Shown here: piece by piece, positions 42,928 to 51,886 of the stretch
Position numbering within the stretch: the stretch's first letter is position 1
Layout: each line of letters begins with the position of its first letter
Assembly (NCBI GenBank): GCA_964242415.1
Contig: CAXTAT010000010.1
Location: forward strand, 99,938 to 163,937
Origin: DASWOJ01 sp964242415
GTDB taxonomy: Bacteria > Pseudomonadota > Alphaproteobacteria > Acetobacterales > Acetobacteraceae
Length of the DNA: 64,000 bases
Direction of reading: 5' to 3'
Notes under the pieces: generated by a model
Databases searched by the model: none
Told to the model about the DNA's origin: nothing
What the model saw: the letters and a program-made list of their open reading frames with translations, nothing else
Translations under genes and position numbers: made by a program

Positions 42928-43620
42928 ATGAGTGCCCCCCCCTTGCTGGTGCTGGACGACGATGCCGAGTTCCGGTCCGCCGTGGCGGAGTCGTTGCGAG
43001 ACGCCGGGTTCGACCCGACCGAGGCCGCCACGGTTGCCGAGGCGGAGGTGCTATGCCGGGCCACCCGGTTCGACGCGCTGGTGCTGGACGTGAACCTGCC
43101 GGACGGCGATGGGCGCGACCTGTGCAAGAAGCTGCGCGCGGCGGGCCACCGGATGCCGATGGTGCTGCTGACCGGCCAGGATTCCGAGGCGGACGAGGTG
43201 CGCGGGCTGGAGTCCGGCGCGCACGACTACATCGCCAAGCCAGTGCGCCCCGCAATCCTGGCGGCCCGGCTGCGCGCCCTGCTGCGCCACCACGAGAGCA
43301 GCGTGGACGCGGTGTTCCCGCTGGGACCCTGGACCTTCCATCCCGCGCGCAAGCTGCTGCGCAACGAGGCCGGCGTCCGCATCTGGTTGACGGGGAAGGA
43401 GGTGGACATCCTGCGCCACCTGATGCGCAGCGGCGGGACGGTCAGCAAGCAGGCGCTGCTGTCCAATGTCTGGGGCTACAAATCGACCGTGACGTCGCAC
43501 ACCCTGGAAACCCACGTCTATCGCCTGCGGCAGAAGATCGAGACGAACCCCTATGCCGCCCGGCTTTTGGTCACGACCGAGGGCGGGTACCGCCTGGCGC
43601 ACGACAGGGTTCCTGCCTAG
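42928..43620 (+). CDS. OmpR/PhoB-type response regulator
   Basis: This 230-residue regulator has a receiver domain with acidic residues Asp10-Asp12, phospho-acceptor Asp54 in LVLDVNLPDGDG, Thr82 and Lys104 (YIAKPV). Its C-terminal winged-helix domain has SNVWGYKSTVTSHTLETH. AAAGGA precedes the ATG. It is the probable partner of the upstream kinase and should bind DNA when phosphorylated. Confidence 0.94.
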   Translation: MSAPPLLVLDDDAEFRSAVAESLRDAGFDPTEAATVAEAEVLCRATRFDALVLDVNLPDGDGRDLCKKLRAAGHRMPMVLLTGQDSEADEVRGLESGAHDYIAKPVRPAILAARLRALLRHHESSVDAVFPLGPWTFHPARKLLRNEAGVRIWLTGKEVDILRHLMRSGGTVSKQALLSNVWGYKSTVTSHTLETHVYRLRQKIETNPYAARLLVTTEGGYRLAHDRVPA

Positions 43621-43651
43621 AACCACAAGGGCATCCGGGCCGAAACGGCGG

Positions 43652-44845
<1,194 letters not shown>

Positions 44846-45013
44846 GGGCGAGAACCTCCTGGGGCGGATACGACGGAGAGCATTATGTATGCAGCGCCGG
44901 GCGGCTTCAACGTGCCCACGCCCTGGGCAGGTGCAGGCGCAATTTGCACGCGCTGGGGCACGTCCGCACCAACTGGCCCTTCCGGGCCGGCAGGGCAAGC
45001 AGGAGGGTCGCCG

Positions 45014-45053
45014 CCCTCTCCCTCCTCGCCCGGGAGAGGGCCGGGGTGAGGGA
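45014..45053. repeat. GC-rich palindromic repeat, copy 4 (forward)
   Basis: CCCTCTCCCTCCTCGCCCGG then GAGAGGGCCGGGGTGAGGG. It pairs with the long palindrome at 45127-45173. Confidence 0.8.
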
Positions 45054-45126
45054 GGCGGCAAAAGCCCAGCTCGCCCACCGGCAAACGGACGCTACGTCCA
45101 ACATGACAGCGCGCAGTGCTTGCCGC

Positions 45127-45173
45127 CTGCCTGCCCGCTCCCTCTCCCGGGGGGAGAGGGAGCGGGCAGGCAG
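45127..45173. repeat. Palindrome with perfect 22-bp arms, copy 5 of the repeat family
   Basis: Arms at 45127-45148 and 45152-45173 are exact reverse complements around GGG. The inner part carries the family core CCCTCTCCC/GGGAGAGGG; the outer part is extra CTGCCTGCCCGCT. There is no T-run, so it is not a standard terminator. Confidence 0.9.
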
Positions 45174-45223
45174 CGTGGTGCTTGCTTCACGGACGGTCGC
45201 CCAGCCGCGGCCGAGTTGCCGCC

Positions 45224-45239
45224 TGGCACATCCCATGCA
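45224..45239 (+). promoter_or_regulatory. Sigma-54 promoter of glnB-glnA
   Basis: TGGCACATCCCATGCA has GG and GC exactly 12 bases apart and matches TGGCAC-N5-TTGCA with one mismatch. It lies 87 bases before glnB, as expected for nitrogen control. Confidence 0.75.
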
Positions 45240-45325
45240 AACCTCCCACCCCGTCCACCCGGCCATTGCGGGCGACGGCCAGCAGTTAAAGGAGGACGCC
45301 GGGCAGCCCGTCCGGCGGAAAACGC

Positions 45326-45664
45326 ATGAAAAAGATCGAGGCGGTCATCAAGCCGTTCAAGCTGGATGAGGTGAAGGAGGCGCTGCACGAGGTCGGCCTG
45401 CAGGGGATCACGGTGGTGGAGGCCAAGGGCTTCGGCCGCCAGAAAGGCCACACGGAGCTGTATCGCGGCGCGGAGTATGTCGTCGATTTCCTGCCCAAGG
45501 TGAAGATCGAGGTCGTCTGCGAGGACGATGTCGTCGAGCGCGCGGTGGAGGCCATCGTCAACGCCGCCCGCACCGGCCGCATCGGCGACGGCAAGATCTT
45601 CGTCAGCACCATCGACGAGGTAGTCCGCATCCGCACCGGCGAGCGCGGCCGTGATGCGATATGA
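45326..45664 (+). CDS. glnB: Nitrogen regulatory protein P-II
   Basis: This 112-residue trimeric signal protein reads nitrogen status through uridylylation on Tyr51 in LYRGAEYVVDF, the T-loop. GFGRQKGHTELYRG and the C-terminal TGRIGDGKIFV are intact. AAAGGAGG precedes the ATG. The position directly before glnA, and the -24/-12 promoter, support glnB rather than glnK. Confidence 0.97.
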   Translation: MKKIEAVIKPFKLDEVKEALHEVGLQGITVVEAKGFGRQKGHTELYRGAEYVVDFLPKVKIEVVCEDDVVERAVEAIVNAARTGRIGDGKIFVSTIDEVVRIRTGERGRDAI

Positions 45665-45799
45665 GGGCGCGGCCTGCCCTCGCGCACTGATGCCCCGATC
45701 CCACCATGCAGCCTGACCCGGCTTCCGGCATCGCCGGGGCTGGACTACACGAAATCACCAGGCTGCGCGGGGCGGCCTGGACGAGGAGGATGAGCTAGG

Positions 45800-47221
45800 A
45801 TGGCAACCGAGAGTAAAACCGCTGCCGATGTCATGGAGATGATCCGTGAGAACTCGGTGGAATTCGTCGACCTGCGCTTCACCGACCCGCGCGGCAAGTG
45901 GCAGCACACGGCGCAGCACATCTCCACCATCGACGAGGATGCGTTCCGCGACGGCATCATGTTCGACGGCAGCAGCATCGCCGGCTGGAAGGCCATCAAC
46001 GAGAGCGACATGATCCTGATGATGGACCCGAACACGGCCGTCATGGACCCGTTCGCCGCCAAGCCCAGCCTGATCCTGTTCTGCGACATCTTCGAGCCCA
46101 GCACCGGCCAGCCGTATGCCCGCGACCCGCGCAGCACGGCGAAGAAGGCGATGGCCTACGTGCAGTCCAGCGGCATCGGCGACAGCGTGATGTGCGGCGC
46201 CGAGGCCGAGTTCTTCGTGTTCGACAGCGTCCGCTTCGGCACCGGCCCCAACTTTTCCAGCTATCACATCGACAGCGTCGAGGGTCCTGACGCCAAGCTG
46301 AAGGACTACCCCGAGGGCAACATGGGCCACCGCCCGGCCGTGAAGGGCGGCTATTTCCCGGTGCCCCCGGTGGACACCGAGAGCGACCTGCGCGCCGAGA
46401 TGCTGTCCAGCATGGGCGAGATGGGCCTGCCGATCGAGAAGCACCACCACGAGGTCGCGCAGAGCCAGCACGAGCTGGGCACCAAGTTCGGCCCGCTGCT
46501 GACGATGGCCGACCAGATGCAGATCTATAAGTACTGCGTGCAGAACGTCGCCCACAGCTACGGCAAGACCGCGACGTTCATGCCCAAGCCGATCTATGGC
46601 GACAACGGCTCGGGGATGCACACCCACCTTAGCATCTGGAAAGACGGCAAGCCCGCCTTCGCCGGCAACGGCTATGCCGACCTGTCGGAGCTGTGCCTGT
46701 ACTTCATCGGCGGCATCATCCGCCACGCCAAGGCCTGCAACGCCTTCACCAACCCGAGCACCAACAGCTACAAGCGGCTGATCCCCGGGTTCGAGGCGCC
46801 GGTGCTGCTGGCATACTCCGCCCGCAACCGTTCGGCGTCCTGCCGCATCCCCTACACCACCAACCCGAAGGCCAAGCGGGTCGAGGTGCGGTTCCCGGAT
46901 GCGACGGCGAACCCGTACCTGGCCTATTCGGCGCTGCTGATGGCCGGGCTGGATGGCATCAAGAACAAGATCCACCCCGGCGACCCCATGGACAAGGACC
47001 TGTACGACCTGCCGCCCGAGGAGCTGAAGGGCATCCCGACGGTTTGCGGCAGCCTGCGCGAGGCCCTGGGCGCGCTGGAGGCCGACCACGAGTTCCTGCT
47101 GGCCGGCGAGGTGTTCAGCAAGGAGCAGATCGAGAGCTATATCGAGCTAAAGTGGACCGAGGTGTACCGTTTCGAGCACACCCCGCATCCAGTCGAGTTC
47201 GAGATGTATTACTCGGCTTGA
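45800..47221 (+). CDS. glnA: Glutamine synthetase type I
   Basis: This 473-residue enzyme condenses ammonia and glutamate with ATP into glutamine as a dodecamer. Marks include MFDGSSIAGWK (beta-grasp), NGSGMHTHLS (Asp/His of the ammonia site), and the adenylylation site Tyr402 in DLYDLPPEE. That tyrosine indicates control by GlnE, with GlnB as sensor. GAGGAGGATGAGCTAGG precedes the ATG at 45800. It is 135 bases after glnB, probably the same transcript. A 6-bp GAGGGC/GCCCTC hairpin lies just past the glnB stop. Confidence 0.98.
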   Translation: MATESKTAADVMEMIRENSVEFVDLRFTDPRGKWQHTAQHISTIDEDAFRDGIMFDGSSIAGWKAINESDMILMMDPNTAVMDPFAAKPSLILFCDIFEPSTGQPYARDPRSTAKKAMAYVQSSGIGDSVMCGAEAEFFVFDSVRFGTGPNFSSYHIDSVEGPDAKLKDYPEGNMGHRPAVKGGYFPVPPVDTESDLRAEMLSSMGEMGLPIEKHHHEVAQSQHELGTKFGPLLTMADQMQIYKYCVQNVAHSYGKTATFMPKPIYGDNGSGMHTHLSIWKDGKPAFAGNGYADLSELCLYFIGGIIRHAKACNAFTNPSTNSYKRLIPGFEAPVLLAYSARNRSASCRIPYTTNPKAKRVEVRFPDATANPYLAYSALLMAGLDGIKNKIHPGDPMDKDLYDLPPEELKGIPTVCGSLREALGALEADHEFLLAGEVFSKEQIESYIELKWTEVYRFEHTPHPVEFEMYYSA

Positions 47222-47338
47222 TGCAACCAGGAGCCTTCGGCACGCTTGCCGAAGGCTTCGCCGCTGGAGTCGAATGGAACGTTTATGCCGACCGGCCGTA
47301 TGGGCGCGACCGTTTGCAGTCTTTGAAAGTTTGCCGCC

Positions 47339-48640
47339 ATGTACAAGTTGCCGCTGTTTGCCACCTGCGCCGCCCTGCTGGGACCGGTCGCCGCCCAGGC
47401 GCAGCAAGTCACGACGCCACCAGAGCAGACCGGGCTTCCCGGCAACCCCGCCACGGCGCCGGCTGACAAGCCCTATGTCGCACCCGCTACCCTGTCTGAG
47501 TGGGCCAGCAGCACCAAGCTCGACCTGCAGCTCGACGGCGGCATCACCGGCAACCCAGACGACCCCAGGAGCCACCGCAACTTCGGCCGCCTGTTCGACG
47601 ACGACGCCAACCGCCCGGTGTTCAACCAGGGCTTGCTGACCCTGCACCGCGACGTGGACCCGAAGGCGACCAGCATCGACGTCGGCTTCAAGCTGCAACT
47701 GATGTACGGCTCGGACGCGCGCATCGTCCACACCCTGGGGGTGCTCGACCAGCTCATCCATGACCGCAACCAGGTCGATGTGACGGAGGCCAGCATCTCC
47801 GTGCGCTTCCCCGACCTGTTTGCCGGCGGCATGGACCTGAAGGCCGGCATCTACCCGACGCCGCTGGGCTTCGAGCTGATCGACCCGAAGACCAATCCGT
47901 TCTACTCGCACTCCTACATCTTCAACTACGGCCTGCCCTACAAGCACACCGGGGCGCTGGCGACCGCGCATGTGTCGGACATCATCGACCTGTATCTCGG
48001 CATCGACAGCGGCACCAACGTCGCCATCGGCTATGGCACGGGGGACAACAACAACCGGCCTGGCGGCATCGCGGGCATCGGCTACAACGCGCCGGGCGGC
48101 AAGTTCACCCTCCTGGCGCTGACCCACATGGGGCCGGAGGACAGCAAGCGGAACACGCCGTTCGCCAACAGCGCCATGCGCTACTACAACGACATCGTTG
48201 CCACCTGGAAGACCACGGACGCGCTGACGCTGTCGGCCGAACTGAACTATGTCCAGGAAGACGGCTTCAACGCCAACGCCTACGGTGCGGCAGGTTATGC
48301 GTCCTATGCGCTGAACGACTCCCTGACCCTGAACGGACGGGCGGAAATCTTTCGTGATAACAACAACTTCTTTGTCAATAACCCGGCTGGGAGCCTCGAC
48401 TATGTCGCTGCCGAGCGCGGCACCCCCGCCAACTTCATCGTCTCGCCCCGCCCCGGCACCTACTCGGAGCTGACTGCCGGCGTGACCTACAAGCCGGCCG
48501 GCCTGCCATCGGCCATCAGCACGCTGCTGATCCGGCCCGAAATCCGCTACGACCGCACCCTGAATGGGGACCGTCCGTTCGACGACAGCCGGAAGCGCGA
48601 CCAGGTGACGCTGGCCGCCGACGTGATCCTCGGCTTCTGA
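47339..48640 (+). CDS. Outer-membrane beta-barrel porin (BBP2/OmpL-like)
   Basis: This 433-residue protein has a signal peptide ending GPVAAQAQ, many alternating amphipathic strands, and a terminal Phe in ADVILGF, the outer-membrane insertion signal. The mid-region with GIYPTPLGFELIDPKTNPFYSHSY (cited by its ends) matches the BBP2 porin group. Its substrate is unknown. The TGA stop is followed by another open frame in the same register (see the next gene). Confidence 0.9.
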   Translation: MYKLPLFATCAALLGPVAAQAQQVTTPPEQTGLPGNPATAPADKPYVAPATLSEWASSTKLDLQLDGGITGNPDDPRSHRNFGRLFDDDANRPVFNQGLLTLHRDVDPKATSIDVGFKLQLMYGSDARIVHTLGVLDQLIHDRNQVDVTEASISVRFPDLFAGGMDLKAGIYPTPLGFELIDPKTNPFYSHSYIFNYGLPYKHTGALATAHVSDIIDLYLGIDSGTNVAIGYGTGDNNNRPGGIAGIGYNAPGGKFTLLALTHMGPEDSKRNTPFANSAMRYYNDIVATWKTTDALTLSAELNYVQEDGFNANAYGAAGYASYALNDSLTLNGRAEIFRDNNNFFVNNPAGSLDYVAAERGTPANFIVSPRPGTYSELTAGVTYKPAGLPSAISTLLIRPEIRYDRTLNGDRPFDDSRKRDQVTLAADVILGF

Positions 48641-48664
48641 GACCCGGCCTCTGAGACCAGCCTT

Positions 48665-49378
48665 CTGAAAGAGGTCTCGCTCTACCCGGCCGTCAAGCGG
48701 TTCCTGGCCGCACGGGGCTACGAGGCCAAGGGCGAGGTCGGCGGCTGCGATGTCGTGGCGGTGCGCGCGGATGCCGTGGCCGATGCACAGCCGCTCCTGG
48801 TCATTCTGGAGATGAAGCTTGGGTTCACCCTTGAGCTACTGCTTCAAGGGATCGACCGGCTTGCCATGGCCGACCAGGTTTGGCTGGCCGTGGCGGCGAC
48901 ACGGCGCGGTCGGGACCGGGACCGCCGCGTGCCGAAGCTTTGCCGACAGCTCGGCTTCGGCTTGCTGGCCGTTCACCCCGGACGCGGCGAGGCCGAGGTG
49001 CTGGCCGAGCCTGGTCCATACCATCCCCGGCCGAACCCGCGGCGGCGCCGGGCCTTGCTGGTGGAGCATGCCGCCCGGCGTGGCGACCCCTCCCCCGGCG
49101 GCACGCGCGGCGAGCCGGTCGTGACCGCCTACCGGCAAGAAGCCCTGGCGTGCGCAGCGGCGCTGGCTGCCGGACCGAAGCGGCCGCGCGACCTGGCGCC
49201 TGGAATGCCTCGGGCCGGCTCCATCCTGTTGCGCAACGTTTACGGCTGGTTCATTCGGGTGGAGCGGGGGCTATATGGGCTTGCCCCCGCAGGTCAGGCC
49301 GCGCTCGAACGCTGGGGCGCTGGTCAACCTGCTTGCCCTCTCCCAAAGGCTGGGACAGGGGAGGCTTCAGGAATCTAG
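48665..49378 (+). CDS. DUF2161 PD-(D/E)XK nuclease-like protein, no canonical start
   Basis: The conserved frame begins LKEVSLYPAVKRFLAARGYE, the usual start of DUF2161 proteins, and has the nuclease-like site GGCDVVAVR...LEMKLGF (Asp, Glu, Lys). The C-terminal half ends with a small winged-helix-like segment (RNVYGWFIRVERGLYGL). No ATG, GTG or TTG lies in frame between the porin stop (same frame) and this domain; CTG at 48665 or GTG at about 48755, inside the domain, remain. It is either a CTG-started gene, a readthrough product or 5'-damaged. Confidence 0.65.
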   Translation: MKEVSLYPAVKRFLAARGYEAKGEVGGCDVVAVRADAVADAQPLLVILEMKLGFTLELLLQGIDRLAMADQVWLAVAATRRGRDRDRRVPKLCRQLGFGLLAVHPGRGEAEVLAEPGPYHPRPNPRRRRALLVEHAARRGDPSPGGTRGEPVVTAYRQEALACAAALAAGPKRPRDLAPGMPRAGSILLRNVYGWFIRVERGLYGLAPAGQAALERWGAGQPACPLPKAGTGEASGI

Positions 49379-49434
49379 CCAAACAATTACAGTGCGAATT
49401 TCAGCTTCATGCCCGGCATGGATCGGCGCTGATG

Positions 49435-49475
49435 CTCTCTCACCCCGGGCCTCTCCCGGAGGGAGAGGGAGAAGG
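49435..49475. repeat. GC-rich palindromic repeat, copy 6 (reverse)
   Basis: CTCTCACCCCGGGCCTCTCC then CGGAGGGAGAGGGAGAAGG. It is a single copy lying in the convergent gap between the DUF2161 gene and the small membrane protein. Confidence 0.8.
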
Positions 49476-49491
49476 CGCCTCGTCTCCGACC

Positions 49492-49788
49492 CTAGCTGCG
49501 GCGGCGCCGCGACGGGGAGGCCGTGCCGAAGCTGCACGACGCTGCAACCCCGGCGCAGATCACGCCCAGTGCCGCCGGCAGCAGCCAGAGCGGCCGGACC
49601 AGCAAGGGCTGCGCCAGCTTCTCCCATGCCCAGTCGGAGCTGTGCGCGCGAAGCCAGTCGGCCGTGGCCATGCTCATGCTCACCAATCCCTGACCAAGCG
49701 TCATGCCAAGCGGCGTCAGGGTGGCGATCGCCACGGCAGCCACCAAAAGCAGCGCCGCAAGGACGATGAAGATGCGGGCAATGATCAC
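49492..49788 (-). CDS. Small membrane protein downstream of msrP
   Basis: This 98-residue protein has two or three hydrophobic helices (IIARIFIVLAALLLVAAVAI at the start) and a basic tail SPSRRRRS. The GTG start overlaps the msrP stop (GTGA), so it is translationally coupled. It is far smaller than MsrQ and lacks its haem-ligand helices. The function is unknown; anchoring or electron supply to MsrP is speculation. Confidence 0.6.
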   Translation of the reverse strand: MIIARIFIVLAALLLVAAVAIATLTPLGMTLGQGLVSMSMATADWLRAHSSDWAWEKLAQPLLVRPLWLLPAALGVICAGVAASCSFGTASPSRRRRS

Positions 49789-50708
49789 ATGAACAGCCTT
49801 TCCGACGCGAGACCTGAATACAGCCCGGCCACCTGCTCGCCATAGCCGTTATAGATCAACGTCGGCACCCGCTGGTCGTTGCCGATCAGCCGCTCGGTGG
49901 CCTGGCTCCAGCGAGGGTGCGGGACGGCCGGGTTGACGTTGGCCCAGAAGCCGTACTCCTCTGGTTGGATGCCTTCCCAGAACGTGGCCGGGCGCTTGTC
50001 GGTGAAGGTGACCTTGACGATGGACTTGGCCGACTTGAAGCCATACTTCCACGGCAGCACCAGGCGGATCGGCGCGCCGTTCTGCTTGGGGATGGTCTTG
50101 CCATACAGCCCCGTTGCCAGGAACGGCAGCTCGTTCATCGCCTCCGCCATCGTGATACCCTCGACATAGGGCCACTCGAACTGGCTGCTCCGCAGGCCCG
50201 GCATGGTCTTCGGGTCGGCCAGGGTGGTGAACGCGATATACTTGGCCGCGGAGGTCGGGTCGGCAAGCCGCACCAAATCCCCTAGCGGGAAGCCGGTCCA
50301 GGGCACCGTCATCGCCCACCCCTCGACGCAGCGGTGGCGGTACACCCGCTCTTCCAACTGCACCTGCCTCATCAGGTCGTCGAAGCCGATGGTCTTGGGC
50401 GTGGTGACCAGCCCGTCGATCTCGATGGTCCATGGCGCGACCGGCAAACGCTGCGCGGCGCGCGAGATCGACTTGCTGGTGCCGAACTCATAGAAGTTGT
50501 TGTAGGTGGTGGCGTCGCCCTCGGCCGTGATCTCGCGCATCGGATCATACTTGCCGTTGCGCGGGGCACCCTGCGCACGGGCCGCGCCCGGCAACGCAAT
50601 GCCGGCGGCGCCAACAGCCGCCAACAGCGTGCGGCGTCCCAGAACGAGGTGCTCAGGCGTCGCAGCGCTGTCGGGCAGCGCCCAGCCACGACGGTTAATG
50701 ATGTGCAT
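49785..50708 (-). CDS. msrP: Protein-methionine-sulfoxide reductase, molybdopterin subunit
   Basis: This 307-residue enzyme repairs oxidised methionines in periplasmic proteins. It has a Tat leader (LGRRTLLAAVGAAG, cleavage after ARA) and a molybdenum-ligand cysteine, Cys127 in HRCVEGWAM. GFKSAKSIVKVTF and the terminal SERLFM region also match YedY. The ATG at 50708 is preceded by AAGGGG. Its usual haem partner MsrQ is not adjacent. Confidence 0.95.
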   Translation of the reverse strand: MHIINRRGWALPDSAATPEHLVLGRRTLLAAVGAAGIALPGAARAQGAPRNGKYDPMREITAEGDATTYNNFYEFGTSKSISRAAQRLPVAPWTIEIDGLVTTPKTIGFDDLMRQVQLEERVYRHRCVEGWAMTVPWTGFPLGDLVRLADPTSAAKYIAFTTLADPKTMPGLRSSQFEWPYVEGITMAEAMNELPFLATGLYGKTIPKQNGAPIRLVLPWKYGFKSAKSIVKVTFTDKRPATFWEGIQPEEYGFWANVNPAVPHPRWSQATERLIGNDQRVPTLIYNGYGEQVAGLYSGLASERLFM

Positions 50709-50828
50709 AGGTCTAGCCCCTTGCAGGTTGATGAGATGTAGCGCGCTGGGCCAGGAAGTCACGTCTAACCTTCCGTGGCGGCCGAACGGGCATGTTGATT
50801 TTACGGAGGGGCGCTGCAAAGGTTACGT

Positions 50829-50867
50829 TGCGCCGGCGGCGCACAGGTATGTTGCACCGCTGGCGCA
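50829..50867. promoter_or_regulatory. Two tandem palindromic sites upstream of D-cysteine desulfhydrase
   Basis: TGCGCCGGCGGCGCA (50829-50843) is a perfect palindrome with 6-bp arms, and TGCACCGCTGGCGCA (50853-50867) is its near copy 24 bases on. Two helical turns plus a little separate the centres. They lie between divergent msrP and the desulfhydrase. Confidence 0.55.
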
Positions 50868-50881
50868 CAGGATGGACCCGC

Positions 50882-51886
50882 TTGGACCTCGCCCGCTTCC
50901 CCCGCGTCAAGCTCTGCCAGGCGCCGACCCCCTTGGAGCGCCTGCCGCGGCTGACGGCTGCCCTCGGCGGTCCCGACATCTGGATGAAGCGCGACGACCT
51001 CACCGGCATGGGCCTGGGCGGCAACAAGGTCCGCAAGCTGGAATTCCTGGCCGGCGCGGCGCTGGCGGCCGGCGCGGACCACCTGGTGACGCAGGGCGCG
51101 GTGCAGTCTAACCATGTCCGCCAGACCGCCGCCGTGGCCGCCAAGCTGGGCCTGGCCTGCACCGCCGTGCTGGAGCACCGGATCGAAACTAATGACGGCA
51201 CCTACCTAAACAACGGCAACGTGTTGCTGGACCGCATGCTCGGCACGCACCTGGAGTATTGCCCCAGTGGCACCGACATGCAGGCCGCCATCGAGGCGGT
51301 CGGCGACCGGCTGCGGGCGGACGGGGCCAAGCCCTACTTGATCCCCGGCGGCGGGTCGAACGCCACCGGCGCGTTGGGCTATGCCGCAGTCGCGCTGGAG
51401 CTGCTGGTGCAGGCGAACGAGATCGGGCTGCACACCGACCGCCTGGTGCATGCCACCGGCAGCGCGGGCACCCAGGCTGGGCTGGTCGCCGGGCTGCACG
51501 CCATGAGCAGCCCGGTGCGGGTGCTGGGCATCGGCGTGCGCCTGCCGCGGGACAAGCAGGAGGCCAACGTGCTGCGGCTGGCGCAGGCCACCGCGGCGCA
51601 CCTCGGCCTAGACCGCCCGGTGCCGGCGGCGGCCGTGGAGGCCAACTGCGACTATGTCGGCGCGGGATATGGCGTGCCGACCCCGGGCATGGTGGAGGCG
51701 GTCACCATGGTGGCGCGGCTGGAGGGCGTCTTCCTGGACCCGGTTTACTCGGGCAAGGGCATGGCCGGGCTGATCGACTTGATCCGGCAGGGTGTGTTCA
51801 CGGCCGGGCAGACGGTGGTGTTCCTGCATACCGGCGGCTCGGCGGGGCTGTTCGGCTATGCCGACACGTTCAATGCGGCGGCCTAG
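50882..51886 (+). CDS. dcyD: D-cysteine desulfhydrase / ACC deaminase family PLP enzyme
   Basis: This 334-residue fold-type II enzyme holds PLP on Lys49 in GLGGNKVRKLEFL. The N-terminus LARFPRVKLCQAPTPLERL and QGAVQSNHVRQTAAVAAKLG match D-cysteine desulfhydrase, which releases pyruvate, ammonia and sulfide. The start is TTG at 50882; upstream ATGs would translate the tandem palindromes into an arginine-rich tail unlike the family. It is convergent with clcA and overlaps it by 17 bases. Confidence 0.88.
   Translation: MDLARFPRVKLCQAPTPLERLPRLTAALGGPDIWMKRDDLTGMGLGGNKVRKLEFLAGAALAAGADHLVTQGAVQSNHVRQTAAVAAKLGLACTAVLEHRIETNDGTYLNNGNVLLDRMLGTHLEYCPSGTDMQAAIEAVGDRLRADGAKPYLIPGGGSNATGALGYAAVALELLVQANEIGLHTDRLVHATGSAGTQAGLVAGLHAMSSPVRVLGIGVRLPRDKQEANVLRLAQATAAHLGLDRPVPAAAVEANCDYVGAGYGVPTPGMVEAVTMVARLEGVFLDPVYSGKGMAGLIDLIRQGVFTAGQTVVFLHTGGSAGLFGYADTFNAAA

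Larger units (their letters stand above)
44846..45325. other. Control region between the aminotransferase and glnB
   Basis: No gene is supported. It contains two palindromic repeats (45014-45053, 45127-45173), a -24/-12 promoter (45224-45239), and a GTGCA-N9-TGCAC inverted repeat at 44931-44949 that could be an enhancer-protein site such as for NtrC. Confidence 0.6.

Noticed and set aside
45127..45173. Intrinsic terminator upstream of glnB
   Set aside because: Very strong stem but no T-run on either side; classed as a repeat.
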